Shown here: piece by piece, positions 50,013 to 59,310 of the stretch
Numbering within the stretch: the stretch's first letter is position 1
Layout: every line of letters starts with the position of its first letter
Source: Planctomycetales bacterium ZRK34
GTDB taxonomy: Bacteria; Planctomycetota; Phycisphaerae; Phycisphaerales; Zrk34
Length of the DNA: 64,000 nucleotides
Reading direction: 5' to 3'
Assembly (NCBI GenBank): GCA_014873095.1
Contig: CP050848.1
Span: 5,143,850-5,207,849 of the forward strand
The notes under the pieces: generated by a model
What the model saw: only the letters and a program-made list of their open reading frames with translations
Databases searched by the model: none
Told to the model about the DNA's origin: nothing
Position numbers and translations under genes: made by a program

Positions 50013-52460
50013 TCATGGACGACTTGGATCAGTTTGCCGATTCGAGATGCGGCCGACCGCATCTTTCGGCCCGTCGTATGTATATTCAAAGATTTGGTCG
50101 CCTTGCTCTTGCACCATCGTGCGTCGTGCGGGTGATTTCACAGGGGCTAGCTCGTATTTGACGGTTCTGGCGCGGGTGGGGCGGTCGAGTTTGTCGGTGG
50201 CCAGAACGCGGGCGCCATCGGCCGTGAATTCCTGCGGGGCGCCGGACGACGGGTAACGGGTCCACCCGAGGCGCTGACCTTGCGGGGTATAGCGATACAC
50301 GTCACGCCATGTGCGATGTGATGCGATCATCGGGTCCACATAGTTGGCAACGAACTTCACATCAACCAGCTTTTTGAACATCAGACTTCTCAGAACGACG
50401 CTGTTGAATCGCTGAAGCTGTGCCCGTTCGTATGGCAGTAGCCGCTGCTGGACGGGCTGTTCGCCCTGCCGTACGGGGGTGAGCCGCGGGGGGGAGCCGG
50501 GTTCAATCAGCCCAATCGTGATCAATCGATCACGCGCTGAGCGTATCGAATTTCGCACACCTGAATCATCCGCTTCAGCCACCCACTGATTGATCGAGTC
50601 GTCCAATTCGATGGCCAGCGAGGGATGATTCAACAGGGCATTGAGAAGGGAAGTGACTGTGGACTGAACCGAGGTATTTGCCAACAGCGGGCGAGGCTGG
50701 GTGAGGACGGCATCGCGTGTGTTGGTGACCTCATCACGGTGTTTACTGGCTTGCTTGCTGGCTTTCTGGGCGGCGCGCTGGGTTGTACGGGCGGCCTCGA
50801 GGTCGGCTTGTCGATTGGGGCCCGTGTCGCCGTCTTTCTGAATCTTCTTCAATGCTTGCGATGCTTCGTCGGCTGATTGGCGTGCGACTTTCAGATCAGC
50901 CTCGGCTGCGGCGACATCCTGATTCAGGCGAGTGTACTCCTCGGCGACTTCCACCAGCAGGGCTCGCTGGTCGCCCGCCATCTGCTCATGCAGCAGCTTC
51001 GGACCGGGCAGTGAAGGCGAAGCGATCTCGTGCAGCAGGCCCACCCAGTCGGTAACCCGCAGGTCGACATCTGTGGCAGTGTAGTCCACCTCAATCAACT
51101 TGCCGTTGTCGTCATATGTGCGGCGCTCATCATCCAGCGTATGGACCGTGTAAAAAGCAGGCGCTGAGTAGTAGGCCCCGTTGTTCACGAACACGCCGAT
51201 GTCGACACGATTCGACTGCATATCAGAACCCGGGGCGATGGGGCGGCGCTCGTGCCAGGGGACCGTGATTACAACCAGCGAGCGGTCGTCATTTATTGGT
51301 TTGATCGAAATAGCATCAGCATCCCCGCGAAGAACGACCCAATGGTAGGTCAGCGGGCGGTCATTGAGGTCTGAACTGGAGGCGGCGCTGAGCGTGATGC
51401 GGTAATTCTGATCCAGCGTGCGATGGACCCGGGCGATCGCCTGAGGGGTAGTAGCCAGGCGTTGAGCCGGGCCTGACTCAAAGTAATCCACCCCGGGCCG
51501 ATCCGGCGTTTCATCTGCGACGGCCAGTCGCACCATGGGGGGAATGTCATCGGATGTGATGGCATGTGCCATATCCACCATCGCGCGTCGCCGCAGGAGT
51601 TTGCCGTCGAAGACCGGAGGGTGGGCCTTGCCGGTCAGATACTCGTCGGCTTCGCTCACGCCGTCGTTGCACCACCGCAAAATCATCTGCACCGTCGGCA
51701 TCAGCATGCCGTGCTCGATCAGTGTGCGTTTCACATCAGGGCGAAAGGCGGCCATCGTGGCGGCGACCGCTTCCATAAACACGCGATCGGAACCGGATGA
51801 CCCCTGCGAGATCAACACGTAGGGCGTGTTGGTGGGATAGGCATCGCCATACCCGCCGCCGATGCCATTGTGACCGGGGTCGTAATCTCGATGCTCGGGG
51901 TACAGGTACAGGTTGTTGTTCGTGTACTGTTGATGCAGCAGGGCCATGGCGCGGCCGTCGACGTAGCAACGACGCGGGTTCGATCGCCACATCGGCCCCT
52001 GGGTCATTGCCGTCGACGAATTGCCGAGCACCGGGCGATCGTACAGCAGTTGCACCTGGACGCCGTAGTCGATGTTCTTCTGACGCAGCGGCGGGCTGTA
52101 GACGACTTTCGTGAACTGCGGAAAGCGATCGAGCTTCATCATGGAATGGCCGCGGTCGCGATTGTCGTAGAGGTCGCCGTGATTGCCCGCCGCCTCGTCG
52201 GCGTTGTACCACTTGGCCAGTTCCACCGCCACGTCACGCAGTCCGATGACCGGCGGATCGCCCGTTTGCGGGCCCGTGTTGACGACACTCGCTGGATTGA
52301 CATGAATGCGCAGAACCCCGGCGGCACGATCGGGCTTGATCGTCTGCGGTGTCACGGTGAAGGTCGGGTTATCCGCACGCACGGCCATCGTGGCCGCGGT
52401 CAGCAACATCGTTGCGATGATGCCTTGCGTGCGGAGTGATGTGCTGCGGGGAAAGATCAT
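50013..52460 (-). CDS. Large exported protein of unknown function
   Basis: 815 residues with a signal peptide (cleavage near 'MAVRADN'). The first ~400 residues are rich in Tyr, Asn, Asp and Gly ('YDNRDRGHSMMKLDRFPQF', 'YPEHRDYDPGHNGIGGGYGD', 'YPTNTPYVLISQGSSGSDR'), followed by an Ig-like beta part ('LSAASSSDLNDRPLTYHWVV', a PKD-like 'LTYHW' pattern). Residues ~510-600 are a strongly predicted coiled coil (Ala/Glu/Lys/Gln-rich). The end repeats 'YTPQGQRLGWTRYP'-type Tyr-rich text. I do not recognise a family. It stands upstream of the subtilase-dockerin gene on the same strand and just behind the nucleotide-sugar dehydrogenase (9 bases), suggesting one operon with exopolysaccharide genes. Confidence 0.8.
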   Translation of the reverse strand: MIFPRSTSLRTQGIIATMLLTAATMAVRADNPTFTVTPQTIKPDRAAGVLRIHVNPASVVNTGPQTGDPPVIGLRDVAVELAKWYNADEAAGNHGDLYDNRDRGHSMMKLDRFPQFTKVVYSPPLRQKNIDYGVQVQLLYDRPVLGNSSTAMTQGPMWRSNPRRCYVDGRAMALLHQQYTNNNLYLYPEHRDYDPGHNGIGGGYGDAYPTNTPYVLISQGSSGSDRVFMEAVAATMAAFRPDVKRTLIEHGMLMPTVQMILRWCNDGVSEADEYLTGKAHPPVFDGKLLRRRAMVDMAHAITSDDIPPMVRLAVADETPDRPGVDYFESGPAQRLATTPQAIARVHRTLDQNYRITLSAASSSDLNDRPLTYHWVVLRGDADAISIKPINDDRSLVVITVPWHERRPIAPGSDMQSNRVDIGVFVNNGAYYSAPAFYTVHTLDDERRTYDDNGKLIEVDYTATDVDLRVTDWVGLLHEIASPSLPGPKLLHEQMAGDQRALLVEVAEEYTRLNQDVAAAEADLKVARQSADEASQALKKIQKDGDTGPNRQADLEAARTTQRAAQKASKQASKHRDEVTNTRDAVLTQPRPLLANTSVQSTVTSLLNALLNHPSLAIELDDSINQWVAEADDSGVRNSIRSARDRLITIGLIEPGSPPRLTPVRQGEQPVQQRLLPYERAQLQRFNSVVLRSLMFKKLVDVKFVANYVDPMIASHRTWRDVYRYTPQGQRLGWTRYPSSGAPQEFTADGARVLATDKLDRPTRARTVKYELAPVKSPARRTMVQEQGDQIFEYTYDGPKDAVGRISNRQTDPSRP

Positions 52461-52469
52461 GTATGCATA

Positions 52470-53780
52470 CTAGGCGGAAATGATGTGGTCATGGGAACCG
52501 GTGATCTGCCGCATCGCGCCGCGCGAGTCGATGATCAGCTTCGCGTGGTCGGCGATCATCTGATAGTCGTAGGCGGAGTGATTGGTGGCGATGACCACCG
52601 CATCGTAGCTCGCCAGCGACTCGGCCGTCAGCTCGACGCTGGACATCTTCAAATCGTACTTGCGCATGGTGTGCGTGTGCGCCACATGCGGGTCGTTGTA
52701 GTCAACCTCGGCGCCGAGGCCGCGCAGCTTTTCGATCAGTTCAAACGATGGGCTCTCACGCACATCATCGACGTCAGGCTTGTACGCCAGACCGAGCACG
52801 AGCACACGCGATCCGTTGACTGCCTTGCGGTGCTGGTTCAACGCGCTGACGGCCCGCGCCACGACGTAATCGGGCATCTCGTGATTGACCTGCCCGGCCA
52901 GCTCGATGAATCGCGTGGGCAGACCGACCTCGTGGGCCTTCCACGTCAGGTAGAACGGGTCGATCGGGATGCAGTGGCCGCCGAGCCCGGGTCCGGGATA
53001 AAACGCTTGAAAACCGAAGGGCTTGGTCGCTGCGGCGTCGATGACTTCCCACACGTCGATGTCCATCGCGGTGAACACACGTTTCAGCTCGTTGACCAGC
53101 GCGATGTTCACCGCCCGGTAGATGTTTTCCAGCAGCTTGGCCGCCTCGGCGACTTCAGCCGTCGAAACCGGAATCACCTGCTGGATCGCATAGCGGTACA
53201 GTTCAACGGCAAGCTCCCCGCTGGCCGGATCGATCCCACCAACCAGCTTGGGGATCGTCTGGGTTTTGTGATCCTTGCGCCCGGGGTCTTCACGTTCGGG
53301 GGAGTACGCCAGGTAGAAGTCTTTGCCGCAGGTCATGCCGCGCGCTTCAAATCGAGGCAGCATGATTTCACGCGTCGTGCGCGGATACGTGGTCGATTCC
53401 AACGTGATCAACTGACCGGGACGCAGCGTTTTGGCGATCGCGATGGCGGTGTTTTCAACGTAGCTGAGATCGGGCTCCAGGTGATTGCCCAGTGGGGTGG
53501 GCACGCAGACGATCACCGCATCGGGCTCGCCGAGTCGGTCGAAGTCGGCGGTGGCTTCGAAGCGGCCGGTCTGGCACATACCGCTGACCAGGTCGCCGCC
53601 CAAGTGTTTGAGGTAATTGGTTCCCTCGTTCAGAGCCTGGACCTTGGCGGGGTCGACGTCGAACCCCATCACGGCAAATCCGGCATCGCTGAACGCTCGC
53701 GCCAGCGGCAGGCCGACGTAGCCCATGCCGACGATGCCGACGATGGCGCTTTGATCGTGAATCTTCTGTTGCAATGACAT
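52470..53780 (-). CDS. Nucleotide-sugar dehydrogenase (WbpA/TviB-like)
   Basis: 436 residues from 'MSLQQKIHDQSAIVGIVGMG', with AAGG upstream. UDP-N-acetylhexosamine (or UDP-sugar) 6-dehydrogenase family: NAD motif 'VGIVGMGYVGLPLARAFSDA', 'VIVCVPTPLGNHLEPDLSYV', 'ESTTYPRTTREIMLPRF', 'YSPEREDPGRKD', the lysine/asparagine region 'AKLLENIYRAVNIALVNELK', catalytic Cys in 'GPGLGGHCIPIDPFYLTWKA' and 'LVLGLAYKPDVDDVRESPS'. Produces a uronic acid for exopolysaccharide. It lies 30 bases after the NusG paralogue, in the same transcript. Confidence 0.93.
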   Translation of the reverse strand: MSLQQKIHDQSAIVGIVGMGYVGLPLARAFSDAGFAVMGFDVDPAKVQALNEGTNYLKHLGGDLVSGMCQTGRFEATADFDRLGEPDAVIVCVPTPLGNHLEPDLSYVENTAIAIAKTLRPGQLITLESTTYPRTTREIMLPRFEARGMTCGKDFYLAYSPEREDPGRKDHKTQTIPKLVGGIDPASGELAVELYRYAIQQVIPVSTAEVAEAAKLLENIYRAVNIALVNELKRVFTAMDIDVWEVIDAAATKPFGFQAFYPGPGLGGHCIPIDPFYLTWKAHEVGLPTRFIELAGQVNHEMPDYVVARAVSALNQHRKAVNGSRVLVLGLAYKPDVDDVRESPSFELIEKLRGLGAEVDYNDPHVAHTHTMRKYDLKMSSVELTAESLASYDAVVIATNHSAYDYQMIADHAKLIIDSRGAMRQITGSHDHIISA

Positions 53781-53810
53781 GTTCAAGCCTTGCATCGGTC
53801 GGGGGAAGAG

Positions 53811-54362
53811 TTACGGGCGATCGTCGAGCACCTGAAGCAGCGACGGATCGATCTCCAGCGACATGGCTCGTCCGAGCATGTCGATCTGCAGCAGCAGGCG
53901 ATCGGCGCTGAGTCGATTTTCAACCACGCCCTGAAGCCCGCGGAACGGCCCGGCGGTGACTTCGACCCAGGTGCCTTTCTGGAGGTAGGGATACGGGTCC
54001 AGCGGCGCTTCCTGCGACAGGGCCAGGTGCAGATTTCGCAACTGGCAGTCGATCGTCTGCTGATCGTTGACGGTGATGATGTTCGCCACGCGCCGGGTGC
54101 GATCCGCGAGGAAGGCCTGCTCGCGCGTGCCGCGCAGAAACAGGTACCCGGGAAAAAGCGGCAGCCTTGCTTTGACCTTGCGCTGACCGTGAAAACGGAT
54201 CTGCGATTGGAGGGGCAGATAGACGCCGACGTTCATCGCCAGCAGGTCGGCGGTCAGCGCCTTTTCCTGTCGGCTCCGCGTATGCAGCACAAACCAGTCG
54301 CCCTGGGTCGGCAGGTCGACGGCGAATTCGGAGTTCGCCCCCATGTTCGACTGATGTGTCAC
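53811..54362 (-). CDS. NusG-like specialised antiterminator (RfaH/UpxY type)
   Basis: 183 residues. NGN domain: 'DWFVLHTRSRQEKALTADLL' (22-41), 'VYLPLQSQIRFHGQRKVKAR' and 'PLFPGYLFLRGTREQAF'. C-terminal KOW domain: 'GTWVEVTAGPFRGLQGVVEN' with a following barrel strand. General NusG is usually next to rplK; here the gene heads a polysaccharide operon (nucleotide-sugar dehydrogenase next), as do RfaH and UpxY/LoaP paralogues. It would let RNA polymerase read through long surface-polysaccharide operons. An alternative start is Met7. tRNA-Cys lies 98 bases upstream on the same strand. Confidence 0.9.
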   Translation of the reverse strand: MTHQSNMGANSEFAVDLPTQGDWFVLHTRSRQEKALTADLLAMNVGVYLPLQSQIRFHGQRKVKARLPLFPGYLFLRGTREQAFLADRTRRVANIITVNDQQTIDCQLRNLHLALSQEAPLDPYPYLQKGTWVEVTAGPFRGLQGVVENRLSADRLLLQIDMLGRAMSLEIDPSLLQVLDDRP

Positions 54363-54460
54363 GTTTCGATCTCCGGCGCCTTCTTAAAACCGAGCGATGT
54401 GATCTGCTATCGGTATTACCCAGAGATCCACTGGAATGTCACGCCCACTGACATTAAAAA

Positions 54461-54534
54461 AGGCCGCGGTGGGATTTGAACCCACGAATAACGGATTTGC
54501 AATCCGTCGCCTTAGGCCACTTGGCTACGCGGCC
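54461..54534 (-). tRNA. tRNA-Cys (anticodon GCA)
   Basis: 74 bases. 7-bp acceptor stem GGCCGCG/CGCGGCC, D arm GCC...GGC, anticodon stem ACGGA/TCCGT with loop TTGCAAA (anticodon GCA), T arm GTGGG-TTCAAAT-CCCAC, discriminator U as expected for tRNA-Cys. CCA is not encoded; five T follow the discriminator base and may end transcription. Confidence 0.96.
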
Positions 54535-54757
54535 GGTGGGGTGGTCAGTCACGAGGACGACCCTCCACAGATCAGCGATTGTATGCATTTACACGGCCGG
54601 CTTCAACGAACCGTTACCCCGAAGTGAGGCGGTGGGCGGGGCATCGAAGTGGAAGTCGCTGCGGGCAACTGTTAAACTGCTCCGCACCTGCGGGATGCCG
54701 AAACACGGGGTATCGGATATGGCGCATCCCGGGCACTCTCGTCAGGATCAACTGCTT

Positions 54758-55330
54758 ATGTCGTCTAGGACCGAACTGCTGAACGCTTCTATTCAGCGAA
54801 GCGCAGCCGCGATCACCTCACTTGCTGATCAAGTTGCGACACTGGATACGCTCTGTGATACCGTCGTCGGAGCGCTTAGCCGCGGGAATAAGCTGCTGAC
54901 GCTCGGTCACGGCGGTAGCGCCGCCGATGCGCTGCATATGTCCGAGGAACTGGTGGGGCGTTTTGACGCGGATCGCCGCCCGCTGCCGGCGGTCTGCCTG
55001 GCGGCGGACCCGACGCTGATGACCTGCATCCTCAACGACTATGGCTTTGCCGAAATCTTCCCACGCCAGATCGATGCGTTGGGGCAAGCGGGCGATGTGC
55101 TGGTGATCTTCTCCACCAGTGGCAATGGCGATGGCCTGGAACGCGCTGCCCGCATGGCGAGCCAAAAGAAAATGGCCAGCATTGGCCTGTTGGGCAAAGG
55201 CGGTGGCTCCGTGGCGTCCATGGTCGATCACGCCCTGGTCGTCGACTCCGCCGAGACTGCCCGTATCCAGGAAGTTCACACGCTGATTCTCCATCTGATC
55301 CTCGAAGCCGTCGATCGGCAGTTCGTGTAA
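54758..55330 (+). CDS. gmhA: SIS-domain phosphosugar isomerase (GmhA-like)
   Basis: 190 residues from 'MSSRTELLNASIQRSAAAIT'; the longer open frame upstream runs through the tRNA and was rejected. Sedoheptulose-7-phosphate isomerase family: 'GNKLLTLGHGGSAADALHMS', 'ELVGRFDADRRPLPAVCLAA', 'DYGFAEIFPRQIDALGQAGD', 'FSTSGNGDGLERAARMA' and the C-terminal 'IQEVHTLILHLILEAVD' with catalytic His. First step to ADP- or GDP-heptose. HldE and GmhB are not in the window; the kinase/transferase fusion at 42516 might act later in such a pathway, but that is speculation. galE follows after 10 bases. Confidence 0.9.
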   Translation: MSSRTELLNASIQRSAAAITSLADQVATLDTLCDTVVGALSRGNKLLTLGHGGSAADALHMSEELVGRFDADRRPLPAVCLAADPTLMTCILNDYGFAEIFPRQIDALGQAGDVLVIFSTSGNGDGLERAARMASQKKMASIGLLGKGGGSVASMVDHALVVDSAETARIQEVHTLILHLILEAVDRQFV

Positions 55331-55340
55331 AAGGTTTCTC

Positions 55341-56330
55341 ATGAATATTCTCGTCACCGGCGGCGCCGGCTACATCGGTTCACACGCTGCCAGGCAGTTG
55401 ATCGAAGCCGGCCACGAGGTGGTCGTCGTCGATAATCTCTATCGTGGGCATCGCGCCGCAGTGCATCCGAAAGCGACATTCATCCAGGCGTCCCTGACGC
55501 AGAAGGATGTGCTTGAAAAGGCGATGCGCGAGCACCAGATCGAAGGCGTGATGCACTTTGCAGCGCTGGCGTACGTCGGCGAGTCCGTGACGCAGCCGCT
55601 GGACTATTACCAGAACAACACGCACGGTTCATGCTGTCTGTTGGAGGCGATGGATGTCGCTGGCGTCAAGCGACTCGTTTTCAGCTCGACGTGCGCCACG
55701 TATGGCGAGCCGGAATTGATGCCGATTGTCGAGACGATGCATCAGCAGCCGATCAATCCGTATGGCTGGTCCAAGCTCATGGTTGAGCGTGTGTTGATGG
55801 ATTATGCCGCGGCGAATCCTTCGTTCGCCTTCACCGCCCTGCGGTATTTCAACGTGGCCGGCAGCGCAGCCGACGGTTCCATCGGCGAAGATCACGAGCC
55901 TGAAACGCACCTGATTCCCGTGATTCTCAACACGATTCTCGGTAAGCGCGAATCGATCACTGTTTTCGGCACGGATTACCCCACTCCGGATGGCACATGC
56001 ATCCGGGACTACATCCACGTCGAAGACCTGGTCGCGGCACACATCACGGCGATGCAGAGCCAGTCCGACGGCGCTCAGCGCTTCTACAACCTCGGCATCG
56101 GGCGGGGGTACTCAGTCAAGGAAATCATTGAGGCGGTTGAGCGCGTCACCGGCAAGACCGTCAACGTCGAGTACGGCGACCGTCGTCCCGGCGACCCCCC
56201 GCAGCTATACGCCAATTCCGACAAGATTCAGAACGAACTCGGATGGTCGCCGAAGTACACCAGTATCGACGACATCATTGCCACCGCGTGGGGTTGGTTC
56301 AGCAACCATCCCGATGGCTACAACGACTGA
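55341..56330 (+). CDS. galE: UDP-glucose 4-epimerase
   Basis: 329 residues, extended SDR. Interconverts UDP-glucose and UDP-galactose (or their GlcNAc forms). 'ILVTGGAGYIGSHAARQLIE' (NAD), 'VVDNLYRGHRAAV', 'VMHFAALAYVGESVTQPLDY', 'SSTCATYGEPELMPIVE', 'NPYGWSKLMVERVL' (Tyr-x3-Lys), 'RYFNVAGS' and 'GTDYPTPDGTCIRDYIHVED' identify GalE. Co-transcribed with gmhA; convergent with cysNC 6 bases away. Confidence 0.95.
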   Translation: MNILVTGGAGYIGSHAARQLIEAGHEVVVVDNLYRGHRAAVHPKATFIQASLTQKDVLEKAMREHQIEGVMHFAALAYVGESVTQPLDYYQNNTHGSCCLLEAMDVAGVKRLVFSSTCATYGEPELMPIVETMHQQPINPYGWSKLMVERVLMDYAAANPSFAFTALRYFNVAGSAADGSIGEDHEPETHLIPVILNTILGKRESITVFGTDYPTPDGTCIRDYIHVEDLVAAHITAMQSQSDGAQRFYNLGIGRGYSVKEIIEAVERVTGKTVNVEYGDRRPGDPPQLYANSDKIQNELGWSPKYTSIDDIIATAWGWFSNHPDGYND

Positions 56331-56336
56331 TATGGC

Positions 56337-58277
56337 TCAGATGATCTCGCGATGCTGCAGCAGGGCGATGATGCGCTGCACGCAGGCGTCGACGGAAAGA
56401 TCGGCCGTATTCAGCACGAGGTCAGGCTTGGTCGGCGCTTCATATTCAGCGCTGACGCCGGGGAAGTTGGCGATGTCGCCGGCGTCGGCGGCTCCGTAGA
56501 GACCTTCCTGATCACGCTCGCGGCAGACTTCCACCGGGGCGTCCAGATGAACCACGATGAAGCGTTCTTCGCTGACGACCTTGGCGGCTTTGAGGCGTGA
56601 TTCTTCCGACGGCGCGACAAAAGCGCACAGGCAGATCATTCCCGCGTCGTTGAACAGCTTGGCGACTTCACTGGAGCGGCGAAGATTCTCACTGCGCTCG
56701 TCGGCGGAGAAGCCCAGATCTTTGCTGATACCCAGACGCATATTCTGACCATCGAGTACGGTCGCAGCGCGGCCCAGATCAAACAGCTTGCGTTCGGTGG
56801 CATAGGCGATCGTGCTCTTGCCCGCGCCGCTGAGACCGGTCAGAAGAACTGTGGCTGGACTCTGGCCGAATCGCGCCTGCCTCTGCTCGGCGGTGACGGC
56901 CGAGAGGGATTCGTGCAGATGTTCACTGCGGGCTTCGGCTTCCCAGTGTGCCGAGCGGTCGGACTCGGTCGCCCGGTCGATGATCATGCCGGCGGCGACG
57001 GTGATATTCGTCACGCGGTCCACGACGATGAACGCGCCGGTGGTGCGATTCGAATCGTAGGCATCGTGCGGAATCGGCTGGTTGAGCATGATCTCGCAAC
57101 GACCGATCGCGTTGAGATCGAGCGTCGGAGCTTCCTTGCGGTGCAGCGTGTTGACGTCGATCTGATACCGCAGCGTGCGGATCTGACCGAGCACGGTGCG
57201 CGTGGTGTGCTTGATGTAGTACTGCTTGCCGGGAACCATCGCGTCTTCATGCATCCACACGAGCATCGCATCGAATCGATCAGATACGTGCGGGACGTTG
57301 CCGGGGTGCACGAGCATGTCGCCGCGTGAGACGTCGATTTCATCGGCCAGCGTCAGCGTCACCGAAAGCGGCGGAAAGGCCTCATCCAAGTCGCCGTCCA
57401 TCGTGACGATCCGCTTGACGGTCGAGGTCTTGCGCGAAGGCAAGGCCATGACCTTGTCGCCGGGGCGGACGATGCCCGAGGCGATCGTGCCGGCGAATCC
57501 GCGGAAATCGAGATTCGGCCGGTTGACGTACTGCACCGGCAGGCGGAAGTCGGTCAGGTTGCGGTCGGCGGCGATGTGCACGTTTTCCAGCAGATACATC
57601 AGCGTGGTGCCGGTGTACCACGGCATGTTTTCGCTGCGTTCGACGACGTTGTCGCCCTTGAGCGCGCTGATCGGAATGAACTGGACATCGTCCATGTTCA
57701 GCTTAGCGGCAAAGGCGCCGAAGTCGTCCTGAATCTGCTCAAAGACCTCTTCACGATACCCGACGTCGGGATGGTCCATCTTGTTGACGGCCACGATCAC
57801 GTGTTTGATCCCCAGCAGCGACACGATGAATGCATGGCGCTTGGTCTGCGGAAGAACGCCGTTGCGGGCGTCGATGAGGATGATCGCCAGGTCGCAGGTC
57901 GAAGCGCCCGTGGCCATGTTGCGGGTGTACTGCTCGTGACCGGGGCAGTCGGCGATGATGAACTTGCGTTTGGCCGTTGAGAAATAGCGGTAGGCGACAT
58001 CGATGGTGATGCCCTGTTCGCGCTCAGCCTGCAGGCCGTCGACGAGCAGGGCGAGGTCGAAAGCGTCGCCGGTCGTGCCGGATTTGACCGAGTCCTTTTT
58101 GATCGCATCGAGTTGATCTTCGTAGATCATCTTCGAATCGTGCAGCAGACGGCCGATGAGTGTGGACTTGCCGTCATCAACGCTGCCGCATGTGAGAAAG
58201 CGCAGCAGTTCCTTACGCTCGTGTTGAGCGAGATAGGCGTCGATGTCGGTGGCGATCAGATCAGATTGGTGAGACAT
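56337..58277 (-). CDS. cysNC: Bifunctional sulfate adenylyltransferase large subunit / APS kinase
   Basis: 646 residues. Residues ~20-445: CysN GTPase, with 'LRFLTCGSVDDGKSTLIGRL' (P-loop), 'DCPGHEQYTRNMATGASTCD' (G3), 'AVNKMDHPDVGY' (G4), and EF-Tu-like barrels after it. Residues ~465-646: APS kinase, with 'TVLLTGLSGAGKSTIAYATE', 'LDGQNMRLGISKDLGFSADE', 'ENLRRSSEVAKLFNDAGMIC' and 'VHLDAPVEVCRERDQEGLY'. With CysD it makes APS and then PAPS, the sulfate donor. The gene follows cysD, but a palindromic repeat lies between them. Confidence 0.96.
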   Translation of the reverse strand: MSHQSDLIATDIDAYLAQHERKELLRFLTCGSVDDGKSTLIGRLLHDSKMIYEDQLDAIKKDSVKSGTTGDAFDLALLVDGLQAEREQGITIDVAYRYFSTAKRKFIIADCPGHEQYTRNMATGASTCDLAIILIDARNGVLPQTKRHAFIVSLLGIKHVIVAVNKMDHPDVGYREEVFEQIQDDFGAFAAKLNMDDVQFIPISALKGDNVVERSENMPWYTGTTLMYLLENVHIAADRNLTDFRLPVQYVNRPNLDFRGFAGTIASGIVRPGDKVMALPSRKTSTVKRIVTMDGDLDEAFPPLSVTLTLADEIDVSRGDMLVHPGNVPHVSDRFDAMLVWMHEDAMVPGKQYYIKHTTRTVLGQIRTLRYQIDVNTLHRKEAPTLDLNAIGRCEIMLNQPIPHDAYDSNRTTGAFIVVDRVTNITVAAGMIIDRATESDRSAHWEAEARSEHLHESLSAVTAEQRQARFGQSPATVLLTGLSGAGKSTIAYATERKLFDLGRAATVLDGQNMRLGISKDLGFSADERSENLRRSSEVAKLFNDAGMICLCAFVAPSEESRLKAAKVVSEERFIVVHLDAPVEVCRERDQEGLYGAADAGDIANFPGVSAEYEAPTKPDLVLNTADLSVDACVQRIIALLQHREII

Positions 58278-58289
58278 AGTCGATTTGTT

Positions 58290-58358
58290 TGTTTAGCCGG
58301 CAGACTTCTCCGCCGTGGTTTTCGATTGACGCGGCGAGCGAAACTCGCCGGCTAAACA
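58290..58358. repeat. GTTTAGCCGGC inverted repeat between cysD and cysNC
   Basis: 12-bp perfect arms 58290-58301 (TGTTTAGCCGGC) and 58347-58358, with an imperfect inner stem. The 11-base core GTTTAGCCGGC is identical at 4170-4180, so this is another copy of that family. It sits inside what should be one operon. Confidence 0.8.
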
Positions 58359-58367
58359 CTTAAGAAG

Positions 58368-59279
58368 TTAGAAGTAGCCTTCGCGTTTTTTCATTTCCAT
58401 GGAGCCGGCCTGGTCGTAGTCGATCACGCGACCCTGTCGCTCGGACTGCCGCGTCAGCAGCATCTCCTGGATGATCTCCGGCAGCGTCGTCGCATGGGAC
58501 TCGACCGCGCCAGACAGCGGATAACACCCCAGCGTGCGGAATCGAACCTTGCGCATCTGCGGCTTTTCACCGGGCTCCAACGGCATGCGATCATCGTCGA
58601 TCATGATCAGGTTGCCGTCGCGTTCCACAATGGGACGCTCCTTGGCGAAGTACAATGGAACGATCGGCAGTTGCTCCAGGTGGACATACTGCCAGACGTC
58701 GAGTTCGGTCCAGTTGCTCAGCGGAAACACGCGGATCGACTCGCCGGGGTTTACACGGCTGTTGTAGAGGTTCCAGAGTTCCGGCCGTTGATTCTTCGGG
58801 TCCCAGCGATGGTTCTTGTCACGGAATGAATACACACGCTCCTTGGCGCGGCTCTTTTCCTCATCGCGACGGGCTCCACCGAAGGCGGCATCGAACTTGT
58901 ACTTGGTCAACGCCTGCTTCAGCGCCTCGGTCTTCATCAAGTCGGTGTAGGTCTTGGACCCGTGTGTGAACGGCGTGATCTCTCCGTGGGCGCCGTCCGG
59001 ATTCGTGTACGCAATGACGTCGAGGCCTAGCTCGTCGCGGATGTATTCGTCGCGGAACTTGTACATCTCCTGGAATTTCCAGGTCGTGTCCACGTGCATC
59101 AGCGGAAACGGCGGCTTGGCGGGATAAAACGCCTTGCGCGCCAGGTGAAGCATCACGACCGAGTCCTTGCCGACGGAAAACAGCATCACGGGGTTTTCAA
59201 ACTCCGCGGCCACTTCACGAATGATGTGGATCGATTCGGCTTCGAGTTCTTTGAGATGAGTAAGCTTGTATCCGGTCAT
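58368..59279 (-). CDS. cysD: Sulfate adenylyltransferase small subunit
   Basis: 303 residues, PAPS-reductase/N-type ATP pyrophosphatase fold. 'AEFENPVMLFSVGKDSVVML' is the SxGKDS pyrophosphate loop; 'HVDTTWKFQEMYKFRDEY', 'FGGARRDEEKSRAKERVYSF', 'PLSNWTELDVWQYVHLEQLP' and 'FRTLGCYPLSGAVES' are diagnostic. Works with CysN to make APS from ATP and sulfate. No sulfite-forming reductases (cysH, cysIJ) are next to it. Confidence 0.96.
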   Translation of the reverse strand: MTGYKLTHLKELEAESIHIIREVAAEFENPVMLFSVGKDSVVMLHLARKAFYPAKPPFPLMHVDTTWKFQEMYKFRDEYIRDELGLDVIAYTNPDGAHGEITPFTHGSKTYTDLMKTEALKQALTKYKFDAAFGGARRDEEKSRAKERVYSFRDKNHRWDPKNQRPELWNLYNSRVNPGESIRVFPLSNWTELDVWQYVHLEQLPIVPLYFAKERPIVERDGNLIMIDDDRMPLEPGEKPQMRKVRFRTLGCYPLSGAVESHATTLPEIIQEMLLTRQSERQGRVIDYDQAGSMEMKKREGYF

Positions 59280-59310
59280 CGTAAAATCGGCGATCCAGGT
59301 TCTAATTAGG

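Noticed and set aside
52485..53777. 430-codon open frame antisense to the nucleotide-sugar dehydrogenase
   Set aside because: Shadow of a strongly conserved gene; no motifs.
54476..54757. 94 extra N-terminal codons for gmhA
   Set aside because: They run through tRNA-Cys and show no likeness to SIS proteins; the ATG at 54758 gives the normal length.
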